Source of the DNA: Clostridiaceae bacterium | GTDB lineage: Bacteria > Bacillota > Clostridia > DSM-8532 | Direction of reading: 5' to 3' | DNA: 33,368 nt | Assembly (NCBI GenBank): GCA_012840245.1 | Contig: DULR01000062.1 | Span: forward strand, 1 to 33,368 | Shown here: positions 16,504 to 24,177 of the stretch, in pieces | Position numbering within the stretch: position 1 is the first letter of the stretch | Layout: each line of letters begins with the position of its first letter | The notes under the pieces: model-generated | Database searches by the model: none | Seen by the model: the letters and a program-made list of their open reading frames with translations, nothing else | What the model was told of the DNA's origin: nothing | Translations under genes and position numbers: made by a program

Positions 16504-17424
16504 TCACCCCCATAGCTTTTCGGGGTAAAGTCCTTCCTCCTTAAGCTTTGCAATGGCCTTTACGACCCTTTCCTTATCTTCTTTGTATGTTACGCCATAC
16601 CACTTGTCATGGGTTTTCAAAACCCTGACCGTTGCCTTGTTTTCCCTTAGCAGATCCCCTACTGCATCAGGCAGGAAAAACTCTGCTTTAAGAGGGTTAG
16701 TGCATAATTTCTCATCCAGAAATGTTTTGAACCTGTCGTTCAGTTCTCCCAGAATACTGTTTGTGAATCCCCACATATTCATGGAGACGATACTCCCTTT
16801 GGGAATGGATATCCAGGTCTTGCCGTCATCAGGTGTATATGCGGCACCCCCGTCTTTCTTCTCTATTCTGGTACGCTCAATGATCCCTGTCAGATAACCC
16901 TCATCGCTGACAGTGCATACGCCCCTGGCTACATGGCCGTTGTCGGTAAGTGTGTTCTCGATAATATATCCAACCATGGCATAGTTGTATTTTTCCCGGT
17001 CCTTTTCATTTGTCAGATAATCATAAATAATGGAGAAAGCGTTCCTCCCGTAATAATCGTCGGCGTTTATGACAGTCAGAGGACCATATATCATTCCCCG
17101 GCAACACAGAACCGCATGGCCTGTTCCCCATGGTTTGACCCTTCCCTCGGGCACACAGTATCCTTCGGGCAGATCATCAAGGCTTTGATATACATACTCG
17201 ATCCTGACATGATCTTTGATCCTGTCTCCGATTTTCTCCCTGAAATCAGCCTCGTTCTCTTTTTTTATTATGAATATTATCTTTTCAAAACCTGCTTTTA
17301 TTGCGTCATAAATAGAATAATCTATTATCAGGTGTCCCTGTTCGTCAATGGGATCGATCTGCTTGAGACCGCCATACCTGCTGCCCATTCCTGCGGCCAT
17401 TATCACCAGAACCGGTTTGTTCAT
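16504..17424 (-). CDS. Sugar-phosphate nucleotidyltransferase family protein
   Basis: 306 residues of the NTP-transferase (GT-A-like Rossmann) family, which joins a nucleoside triphosphate to a sugar 1-phosphate. The start MNKPVLVIMAAGMGSRYGGL contains the nucleotide-binding loop: AAGMGSRYGG is a variant of the GXGTRXXP signature. KPWGTGHAVL (near 97-106) and VINADDYYG (near 118-126) carry the base- and metal-binding residues expected for this group. It is the compact form found in many Firmicutes and lacks the acyltransferase repeats of GlmU. Product not determinable; a UTP- or CTP-using enzyme is possible. ATG 17424 follows GGGAGAAAG. It has its own promoter (17462-17491), so it need not be part of the sugar regulon upstream. 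Confidence 0.85.
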   Translation of the reverse strand: MNKPVLVIMAAGMGSRYGGLKQIDPIDEQGHLIIDYSIYDAIKAGFEKIIFIIKKENEADFREKIGDRIKDHVRIEYVYQSLDDLPEGYCVPEGRVKPWGTGHAVLCCRGMIYGPLTVINADDYYGRNAFSIIYDYLTNEKDREKYNYAMVGYIIENTLTDNGHVARGVCTVSDEGYLTGIIERTRIEKKDGGAAYTPDDGKTWISIPKGSIVSMNMWGFTNSILGELNDRFKTFLDEKLCTNPLKAEFFLPDAVGDLLRENKATVRVLKTHDKWYGVTYKEDKERVVKAIAKLKEEGLYPEKLWG

Positions 17425-17461
17425 ATTCTTTCTCCCTGCTTACTCAAAATGTTTACTATCA

Positions 17462-17491
17462 ATTATACTGCAATCGAATTATGCAGGACAA
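17462..17491 (-). promoter_or_regulatory. Sigma-A type promoter of the nucleotidyltransferase gene
   Basis: Minus strand TTGTCC (17491-17486), 18-base spacer, TATAAT (17467-17462), about 38 bases before the ATG. Confidence 0.6.
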
Positions 17492-17515
17492 GAGGACATG
17501 GTTTTCCCATCCCCT

Positions 17516-19525
17516 TTAATTATTATAAATAAAGAATCGTCCAAAATGATCGAGTATCCTCATATAAGCTTCCGAAGCTGCACCATTTCCCCAGTCGTAT
17601 ATAGTGAATTCTCCGATTCCCAAACCATTTTCATCAGTGAGTCCATCATGTCCGTAATTCTCCATCATAAAGCCGTAATCAAGCTCGTTGAAAAATGGCC
17701 ATCTCTTCTCCCATTGCTCTTTCGTTTTTTCATTTTCAGGACAATACATCATCACAAACGACGCCCGCAAAGCTGCCAAACCTCGCTGAACATACTCTTT
17801 GATATCAAGCTCAAGCCCATATTTGATGATCAACTCGGCAAACAGGCTCTGACGCGCATCTATCCATTCAGCGTCACAATTCATCACTCCGAAGCCGCCC
17901 AAAGCATTTACATAAATAAAATGCGGCTGCCAGGACGCCTGCGTCATCAGTAATTCATCCAGACATCTTTGTCCCAGCCTGAGATATTTTGCATCCGATG
18001 TCGTCTTGTAACAATTCAGCAAAGCTTCCGCAGTCCAGTACATGGAAAAGTTGCATTGCTTATACATGTTATTGCGTTCGATTTTTTGCCCGACAAGATC
18101 ATTGCTTCCGTATCTGCAGCAGGACCAGTAAGTTTCAAAGTCCTCCCATCTGCCCTGGAATATTATGTGGTTTATGACTGCATCCATGGCCTTTAAAGCG
18201 CTGTTTAAATATTTCCTGTCACAGGTCAGATGAAAAAGTTTCAGCAGGAAGGTCACCGACATCGATGTTTCAGGGGAATCATCCAAAACACCCATGGGCT
18301 TTAAGGTCTCCGGATGGAGCCATGCGGGGAAGAAACCATTATCATCCTGCAGTTTTATAAGATTTTCGCCATATTCCAGAGCAAAATCTCTCAGACGCCG
18401 GTCCGGCTCAAGTTCATCATACCATTGAAGCATCAGGTATGCGGTCCAGCTCATATCCAGCACGTGATACGGTGCTGTCCTGATATCCCCTCCTGAAAAA
18501 GGATTTCTGTTCGAATTGCCCCAATAATATGTCTCCCAGCCTTTTGACCGGGATAATGCTTTGCCGTTCACCGTTATCTGTTCCATCTCTGTTGAAATGA
18601 CCGTTGAGAAAAAGCCCTCCTTCCTTGGAGCCGACAATGCTAGCTCTTTTGTCATCATAGCCTTTTCCATCAGATCGTCACGTCCGAAACGTCTGGCATA
18701 CCGGAACAAGCCCTGAGCTGAACGCAGGGAACTGAACCAGGCCTGGTTCCAGATCGACAGATTCTCTCTCAGATTTATTTCTCCCTTATAATTGGGACTC
18801 TGGGTGACATTCACTATGAAGCAGGGTGCTCCCACCCGTTTTCCGTCAATCGTGAAATCCTGCCACACATTTTTGCTCCATTTGTCAAATGCCCAGTCAT
18901 ATGTATGTTTTACATAGCTGTCAAGCGGTCCGCTGACAGGCATCCCTTTCTCATACAGCCTGCTTCCCCAGCCTTCCCATAAAAATGAAAGCACCATTCT
19001 CCAGGGATCGAATATATCCTCCTCATCATCTGACAGCAAAAGATACAGCCCCAGCTTATGACTGCCTTCAGGAATCACAGCCCCCGGTCTTTTCAGAAAA
19101 AGGACATGGTCATCGGTCATATATTCGCTTATACCCAGGACCAGCTTGTTCTTTTGGGCATCCATATCCATATACCATTTCACTTTGCTTTCTTTCAGCA
19201 GATCCAGATCAGGGATCACAGCAATGCTCAAGGACCGGTCTGAAACGATAAGAGCCGGTGATCTGAAGCAATGCTGGGCAATTATGTGATGGTCTGTCGG
19301 AGTAAGATGGGGCTGCCAGTGAAAAAACGGATCAAACGCTGGCGTGATGCTTATTTTCCAGTCATCGATACTGATCTGTCTTTCAAAATCGAAACAGACC
19401 GTGATCCTGTATATATCATCACCGACAGCGTCTGCAGAAACAGCCAAACTGCCGGCATCCATTTCGTCAAGAATTATCTCTGATACAAATCTGCTTATCC
19501 TGTTATTCAAATCAAGTCTGTGCAT
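17516..19525 (-). CDS. Unassigned six-hairpin (alpha/alpha)6 glycosidase-like protein
   Basis: About 669 residues, no signal peptide. The first ~200 residues look beta-rich (for example DIYRITVCFDFERQIS). From about residue 210 the protein has repeating helical pairs with aromatic-rich ends, such as WNQAWFSSLRSAQGLFRYA, DMSWTAYLMLQWYDEL and NNMYKQCNFSMYWTAEALL. This is the look of six-hairpin glycosidase superfamily barrels. Candidate acidic residues are numerous (DDNGFFPAW, DDSPETS, the late DYGFMMENYGHDG), but none can be fixed as catalytic. I do not recognise an established family. The site at 19534 has no spacing from AAAAAGG, so the ATG at 19525 with AGGATG before it is preferred. It lies downstream of the GH172 gene behind a terminator and may have its own promoter. 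A role in breaking down an imported oligosaccharide is inferred from context. Confidence 0.65.
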   Translation of the reverse strand: MHRLDLNNRISRFVSEIILDEMDAGSLAVSADAVGDDIYRITVCFDFERQISIDDWKISITPAFDPFFHWQPHLTPTDHHIIAQHCFRSPALIVSDRSLSIAVIPDLDLLKESKVKWYMDMDAQKNKLVLGISEYMTDDHVLFLKRPGAVIPEGSHKLGLYLLLSDDEEDIFDPWRMVLSFLWEGWGSRLYEKGMPVSGPLDSYVKHTYDWAFDKWSKNVWQDFTIDGKRVGAPCFIVNVTQSPNYKGEINLRENLSIWNQAWFSSLRSAQGLFRYARRFGRDDLMEKAMMTKELALSAPRKEGFFSTVISTEMEQITVNGKALSRSKGWETYYWGNSNRNPFSGGDIRTAPYHVLDMSWTAYLMLQWYDELEPDRRLRDFALEYGENLIKLQDDNGFFPAWLHPETLKPMGVLDDSPETSMSVTFLLKLFHLTCDRKYLNSALKAMDAVINHIIFQGRWEDFETYWSCCRYGSNDLVGQKIERNNMYKQCNFSMYWTAEALLNCYKTTSDAKYLRLGQRCLDELLMTQASWQPHFIYVNALGGFGVMNCDAEWIDARQSLFAELIIKYGLELDIKEYVQRGLAALRASFVMMYCPENEKTKEQWEKRWPFFNELDYGFMMENYGHDGLTDENGLGIGEFTIYDWGNGAASEAYMRILDHFGRFFIYNN

Positions 19526-19581
19526 ACTATTCATCCTTTTTGTAATTGTGCTGACGTGCTTTATATTATAATACCTCCGAA

Positions 19582-19633
19582 GGAAGATAAACCACGATGC
19601 ATTCAGAACCGGAGAAGCCTGAATGCACCGTGG
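19582..19633 (-). terminator. Terminator-like hairpin after the sugar operon
   Basis: Long 15-bp stem, CCACGGTGCATTCAG with CTGAATGCATCGTGG (one G-U pair), 12-base loop, followed on the minus strand by TTTATCTTC. The T-tract is interrupted, so termination may be partial. Confidence 0.65.
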
Positions 19634-19656
19634 CCGGTGTGAAATAAATTACTATA

Positions 19657-19755
19657 TCAATTCTTTGTCACAACAACATCATCAATCTGCAGCCACGTAT
19701 CTTCGGTACACCATGTACCAATGAAGATCTCAACACTGTCCGGATGCCTCAGATG
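19657..19755 (-). pseudogene. Orphan C-terminal fragment of a carbohydrate-binding-type domain
   Basis: Directly after the GH172 stop, a 32-codon minus-strand frame without start codon reads HLRHPDSVEIFIGTW, then TEDTWLQIDDVVVTKN and a stop. The closing W-x-x-I/V-D-D-V-x-V pattern is typical of the last strand of CBM4/9- or CBM6-like jelly-roll modules of secreted glycosidases. It is preceded in frame by TAA within 3 bases, so it is untranslatable as it stands. I infer that a larger gene or a C-terminal extension was deleted here, leaving its end plus the terminator. Confidence 0.55.
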
Positions 19756-19767
19756 TTATTCAAATCG

Positions 19768-20862
19768 TTATTTAAACTCCCAGATGAACTCATCTTCATC
19801 CAGCGGTAAACGTTTACTTACCTCAGGCAGCTTTCTGAATACCCTGTGGGGTTCGGTCTGGTACCAGTATGCTGTTGATGACCAGTCATCTGAACGATGG
19901 TTGTTATGACCGTGTTCGATGGTAACACGGATGGATTTCGAGAACATTATAGGATCCTGGATATGGTATCTGTAATAGGTTATCTGGCCTTTCCAGTTAT
20001 CCTTCCCTCCGAGGATGATGCCGTGGTAAGGAGCTGAATATTCCTGCTGCGGACACCATGCCATATTCACATAATCCTCAGTACCTGTTCCATGGAGACT
20101 GGGCGGCCATTCTTCTCCGTCTATAAAGATCATGTCATCGCCTTCACCTGGCCAGTCCCATTTTGCCGTATCCCTCATATTGTGGATATTGATGTTGCAG
20201 CCTACATAATGTCCTTTCCCTTCTGCCTCAAGGATTACATAGTTTTCTTTGCCTGTAGTATTCTTGCCCTCAAACTGGAATTGCCTGTTGGTCATATTTT
20301 CGTCTGAAATACCCTCTGTGGGGCATTCCCTGTTCCATGCGGCATGGAATCTGAGCATCCCTTCAGGGAGCTCGTCATAACTCTCGTAATCGACGTAGTA
20401 GTACAAAATACATGTGTTATCACATTCATTCTGGACTTCTATCCTTGCACCTTCAGCAAACGGCATGGGGAACCAGCAGTTGAATCCCTTGCCATCCTGA
20501 GGGCTCATCTGAAGAGGAGCCGACACAAAGTTTTTGCTCTTGGCATGGCCCATCCCGAAAAAGTCACCGATGGGGACCTCAACGCTGGGGTTTTCCTCTC
20601 CGTCCCAATACATATGAAGAACTATCTTGCGGAGATAAAATTTCTCTTCGGGATTGCAATCCATGGCAATGGTCACCCAGATATGAGTGATGCAGCCGGC
20701 GCCTTCTATGGTCGCTATATTAGCTGTTTCTCCGGATTTTATGTAAATCCTGTCATCATTTCCGCCGGTACGGTCATAACTGGAGATCCTTTTTCTTTTT
20801 CCTGTTCTTTCATAAGCAATCGTACTCAGTGATGCAACCGGTGTTCCAAAAATATTGTTCAT
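19768..20862 (-). CDS. DUF2961 / glycoside hydrolase family 172 protein
   Basis: 364 residues with the DUF2961 pattern, which CAZy places in GH172. Known activities there act on fructofuranose/arabinofuranose linkages, for example difructose dianhydride I and D-arabinan. The opening RISSYDRTGGNDD (25-37) is a hallmark. Other marks are VPIGDFFGMGH (96-106), the highly conserved HGTGTEDY (257-264) whose Glu262 is a catalytic-residue candidate, and YRYHIQDPIMF (297-307). Length is about right for the family. There is no signal peptide, so it acts inside the cell on imported sugar. RBS AGGAGG lies 11 bases before ATG 20862. It sits 78 bases after the second permease gene in the same operon. The exact substrate cannot be inferred, since GH172 specificity is broad and mostly untested. 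Confidence 0.88.
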   Translation of the reverse strand: MNNIFGTPVASLSTIAYERTGKRKRISSYDRTGGNDDRIYIKSGETANIATIEGAGCITHIWVTIAMDCNPEEKFYLRKIVLHMYWDGEENPSVEVPIGDFFGMGHAKSKNFVSAPLQMSPQDGKGFNCWFPMPFAEGARIEVQNECDNTCILYYYVDYESYDELPEGMLRFHAAWNRECPTEGISDENMTNRQFQFEGKNTTGKENYVILEAEGKGHYVGCNINIHNMRDTAKWDWPGEGDDMIFIDGEEWPPSLHGTGTEDYVNMAWCPQQEYSAPYHGIILGGKDNWKGQITYYRYHIQDPIMFSKSIRVTIEHGHNNHRSDDWSSTAYWYQTEPHRVFRKLPEVSKRLPLDEDEFIWEFK

Positions 20863-20940
20863 AGCTTATAACTTCCTCCTGTATCATTTAAATTATTCAG
20901 CAGCTTAAATTGCATTATCTGTTAGAACGTAATTAAAAAC

Positions 20941-21774
20941 TTATTTTATACCTGACAGTACAATACCTCTTATAATGTACTTCTGGAAGAATAAAAACAG
21001 TGTTATCGGAATTATGGCTGCGATGGTGGAAGCGGCCATGACTACTCCGAATTTACTTGAGTATGCATTTCTGAATGACCTGATTATCTGCATTACCTGA
21101 TATTTGCTCTTGTCGGAAATGGTCATTACAGGCCAGACAAAACTGTTCCAGTATCTCAAGAATGCGCCGATTCCGATTATTACGAGCGGTGATTTAGCAT
21201 TCGGAAGGAAAATGGTCAGGTATATCCTGAATCGTGAAGCACCGTCAATAAGCGCAGATTCTTCAAGTGCCATAGGCATGTTCAGGAAGAACTGCCGGAA
21301 AAAGAATATCTCATATGCACTTGCCAGGCCCGGAACAATCAAAACTGTATAAGTATCCAGTATACCCATTTGTGAAACCAAAACGAAAGATGATATAAGT
21401 ATAGTCATACCCGGTATATACATTGTGAGAATGATTATTCTCCAAAGTAATTTCTTGAACGTAAATTCAAGCCTGGCAAACGCATATGCCGCCATGGAGT
21501 TTACTATCAGAACCAGTATGGACGATAAGGATGCTACATACAGTGTTGCTTTCAAAGCCTGGAAATAATCATTGTTTTTATCATTGAAAAGCTTGTCGAA
21601 GCTTTGAAGAGTCCATTCGGATGGCAGCAACTTCAGCGGCACCGCCATAACTTCGCGTTCAGGCTTAAATCCTGCCAGAGTCATCCATAATAGCGGGAAA
21701 AGACATAATATAACTACGATCAATGAAATTATAACACTGATCACTTTAAATATCCGGTCGCTACGTCTTGTCAT
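20941..21774 (-). CDS. Carbohydrate ABC transporter permease, MalG/CUT1 type
   Basis: 277-residue membrane component with six predicted helices. The cytoplasmic EAA loop is EESALIDGASRFRIYLTIFLP (about 180-200), where the ABC ATPase docks. The N-terminal LCLFPLLWMTLAGFKPEREV and the C-terminal FFQKYIIRGIVLSGIK are typical of MalG-type permeases. ATG 21774 follows AAAGGAG. It lies 16 bases after the MalF-type gene, so the two form the transmembrane pair. Downstream in the operon is GH172. No ATPase gene is in the locus. Confidence 0.93.
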   Translation of the reverse strand: MTRRSDRIFKVISVIISLIVVILCLFPLLWMTLAGFKPEREVMAVPLKLLPSEWTLQSFDKLFNDKNNDYFQALKATLYVASLSSILVLIVNSMAAYAFARLEFTFKKLLWRIIILTMYIPGMTILISSFVLVSQMGILDTYTVLIVPGLASAYEIFFFRQFFLNMPMALEESALIDGASRFRIYLTIFLPNAKSPLVIIGIGAFLRYWNSFVWPVMTISDKSKYQVMQIIRSFRNAYSSKFGVVMAASTIAAIIPITLFLFFQKYIIRGIVLSGIK

Positions 21775-21790
21775 TGTCTATACTCCTTTC

Positions 21791-22714
21791 TCAGGCATCC
21801 ATGGATTTCTCAGATGAGATAATCCTGAATACCACACTGCTGCATAATCCGATGATGATCATCATCAGAATAGCTCCCGACAACGTCAGCCCCATGTTCT
21901 TGCTCATGTCCCTGAAGTTGTTGAGAAGGTAAATCATCGGAGTCTGGGTAGTTTGTGCAGGTCCGCCTCCGGTGAGCATATAGGGTATATCATAAAGCTG
22001 TAACGAACCAGTTACCAGATTGATCGAAACAAGAACAAAAATATTTTTCAAGCTGGGCAATGTTATCTTTATCAGTTGTTCAAAAGCATTGGCACCATCG
22101 ACCTGTGCTGCTTCGTAGTACTCTTTCGGAATATTTAACAGACCGGCATAAAATACCAATGTGTTATATCCGAAACCTAACCAGATAACGACCAGACAAA
22201 CGGCAATGGTGGCCAGCAAAGGATTGTTCGCATACGCCATCCTTGGCAAGCCGAACACTTTCAGCATCTGATTGACCAGACCGGCACGGTAATCCAGAAT
22301 GAATATGAAGATGACTGATGCGACCACTCCCGCGATTACAGTAGGAACATAGATCGATACTTTAACAAACGTTCCGAATCCGCCGGTAAGCTTCTTGACC
22401 GCATGAGCAAATAAAAAAGCCAGGAAAATCTGGCTCGGCACCAGAATCAAAACAAACTTCAATGAGTTTACAAGCGATTTTTGAAAGTATGCATTGCGTA
22501 TGACCTGTCTGTAGTTCTCAAAACCTACAAACTGCGTTTCCCCATAGAAGCTCCAGTTGGTAAAGCTCTTGGTAACAGCCATATACAGAGGATAAAGAAC
22601 AAATACCGCCAGTATCGCAAATGCGGGCAGGATCATCAAATATGCTGTTATGTGGTCTGCTTTGCTTGTTGGCAATCTGTTTCGGGTTGTTTTTTTTGCA
22701 CCCTTACTTCCCAT
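21791..22714 (-). CDS. Carbohydrate ABC transporter permease, MalF/CUT1 type
   Basis: 307-residue permease with six helices. After a short basic N-terminus comes AYLMILPAFAILAVFVLYPLYM, the usual first helix. The region FGYNTLVFYAGLLNIPKEYY leads into the EAA loop EAAQVDGANAFEQLIKITLP (about 210-230). PYMLTGGGPAQTTQTPMIYL is the conserved stretch before the last helices and is shared by most CUT1 permeases. RBS AAAGGAGAG precedes ATG 22714. It is separated from the binding-protein gene by 74 bases holding a strong hairpin. Confidence 0.93.
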   Translation of the reverse strand: MGSKGAKKTTRNRLPTSKADHITAYLMILPAFAILAVFVLYPLYMAVTKSFTNWSFYGETQFVGFENYRQVIRNAYFQKSLVNSLKFVLILVPSQIFLAFLFAHAVKKLTGGFGTFVKVSIYVPTVIAGVVASVIFIFILDYRAGLVNQMLKVFGLPRMAYANNPLLATIAVCLVVIWLGFGYNTLVFYAGLLNIPKEYYEAAQVDGANAFEQLIKITLPSLKNIFVLVSINLVTGSLQLYDIPYMLTGGGPAQTTQTPMIYLLNNFRDMSKNMGLTLSGAILMMIIIGLCSSVVFRIISSEKSMDA

Positions 22715-22735
22715 TTATGTTCTCTCCTTTTCGTA

Positions 22736-22773
22736 CTAATAATACGGGGAGGAAAACCTCCCTGTATTATTAG
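22736..22773 (-). other. Intercistronic stem-loop between binding protein and permease genes
   Basis: CTAATAATAC and GTATTATTAG pair outside GGGAGG/CCTCCC around a four-base loop, a 16-bp stem with one mismatched position. No T-run follows on the minus strand, so it is better read as an mRNA-stabilising or partial-processing hairpin than as a terminator. Such elements let the binding protein be made in excess over the permeases. Confidence 0.65.
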
Positions 22774-22788
22774 CAAATCACGGATCAA

Positions 22789-24159
22789 TTATGGTTTCTT
22801 TGAAGGAACATCGTTGTCTTCAATAAACTTGTTGATATTTTGCTCCGCAAGCTTGAGTGCTTCTTCTGCGGACATACCGTTAAGGATAACATTTTCAAGA
22901 GCAGCGTTGATTTCCATGCTGATTTCCCATGCATACAGAGGTTCTGCCGCGGCATAAGGAACGATTTTCTCGGATATGATCTTCATGCTCTCATTCTTCG
23001 AAGCTTCAGGATCTGCCATGATGTAGTCGTTGACAGACTTTCTCGGAGGATATTTGCTGTAGCCGGCAACCTTGAAGAAGTCAGCACATCTCTTCTGATC
23101 ACTGCCAAGCAGCCAGTAGATATATTCGCCTGCTCCCTCAGGATTTCTGGCCTTCGCATCCAATACATATGTCCAGCCGCCGACGGTCGAGGTCGTACGA
23201 TCCTGTTTTCCGTCCTTTGTAGGGGCAACTGCAACCTTGGTCACCTCTAGTATTTCAGGATAGTCGTTGGCAAGCTGTCCAAGTCCCCATGATCCGCACA
23301 ATTTCATAGCCAGTGCGCCTTGACCGTACGGAAGCATCTCGGTATAATCAGAGAGTGGCTGTTCAGGAACAACTTTTTCGTCATAGAGTCTCTTCCAGAA
23401 GTTCACAAAATCGACATAGCCCTGGTCGGTTACAGTCGCTTTTGTCCAGTCATCGGAAAGAGCAAGATGACCTGCGGCCTGCAGTTGCCAGCCCCATGTA
23501 GCCCAGCCGACATTGGGACCGAAGCCGGGGATTCCCAGTCCGAATACGTCGTCAGTAGTAAGTTTCTTGGCATATTCGATCAATTCGTCCCAGGTCTTGG
23601 GAGGCTTATTGGGGTCCAGGCCTGCCTGTTCGAACAGGTCTGCTCTGTAGAAGAGCACGATAGCAGGTTCGACCAGCTGAGGATATGCATAGTATTTGCC
23701 CTTATAGGATACGAATTCCTTTACATTATCCATGAGATCATCCCATGCATCCTGGGGAACATAATCATCCAAAGGCTGGAGAAGTCCCTGAGCTGCACCC
23801 CAGATAACATTACCGTAGTTCTGGACGTAAGTATCAGGAGCTGTACCCGCTGCCTGAGCTGATTTCATTTTTTCGTCCCATGCATCGCCGGGAACGAATT
23901 CCTGAATCAGGTTGACAGTCTTGTTATTGGGATCGGCATTGAACTCTTCGCCCATTCTCTGGAAATATTCCTGGTTCCATTCCTCGAATATCCTGTTCCA
24001 GAGAACGACATCCTTTTTGGTTACTGAAGGATCGCCCGTGTCTGGCTTGGATGAATCCGTTGGAGTTGATGTACCCGATGGCGAAGTACCACCGCAAGCT
24101 GAGAAAACAAACATTGCAGCAAGTACCAGTGCTAAGATGGAAAGTCTTTTTTTCCTCAT
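22789..24159 (-). CDS. Sugar ABC transporter substrate-binding lipoprotein (family 1)
   Basis: 456-residue extracellular solute-binding protein. The signal peptide MRKKRLSILALVLAAMFVFS ends in a lipobox with Cys22, followed by a Ser/Thr/Pro/Asp-rich linker, so it is anchored to the outer face of the membrane. Family marks are DVVLWNRIFEEW, PDTYVQNYGN, WDELIEYAKKL and YGQGALAMKLCGSWGLGQL, as in MalE/MsmE-type proteins. Aromatic-rich stretches such as NVGWATWGWQLQAAG suggest an oligosaccharide ligand. ATG 24159 is preceded by AGGAGG. Only 18 bases separate it from the upstream lipoprotein gene. Ligand unknown. Confidence 0.92.
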   Translation of the reverse strand: MRKKRLSILALVLAAMFVFSACGGTSPSGTSTPTDSSKPDTGDPSVTKKDVVLWNRIFEEWNQEYFQRMGEEFNADPNNKTVNLIQEFVPGDAWDEKMKSAQAAGTAPDTYVQNYGNVIWGAAQGLLQPLDDYVPQDAWDDLMDNVKEFVSYKGKYYAYPQLVEPAIVLFYRADLFEQAGLDPNKPPKTWDELIEYAKKLTTDDVFGLGIPGFGPNVGWATWGWQLQAAGHLALSDDWTKATVTDQGYVDFVNFWKRLYDEKVVPEQPLSDYTEMLPYGQGALAMKLCGSWGLGQLANDYPEILEVTKVAVAPTKDGKQDRTTSTVGGWTYVLDAKARNPEGAGEYIYWLLGSDQKRCADFFKVAGYSKYPPRKSVNDYIMADPEASKNESMKIISEKIVPYAAAEPLYAWEISMEINAALENVILNGMSAEEALKLAEQNINKFIEDNDVPSKKP

Positions 24160-24177
24160 TTTGAATTCCTCCTAAAC

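Noticed and set aside
19526..19534. Upstream ATG of the six-hairpin protein
   Set aside because: It directly abuts the AAAAAGG purine run with no spacing; the ATG at 19525 has normal spacing.
22736..22773. Calling the binding-protein hairpin a terminator
   Set aside because: No T-run follows on the transcribed strand, and the permease genes downstream belong to the same transporter.
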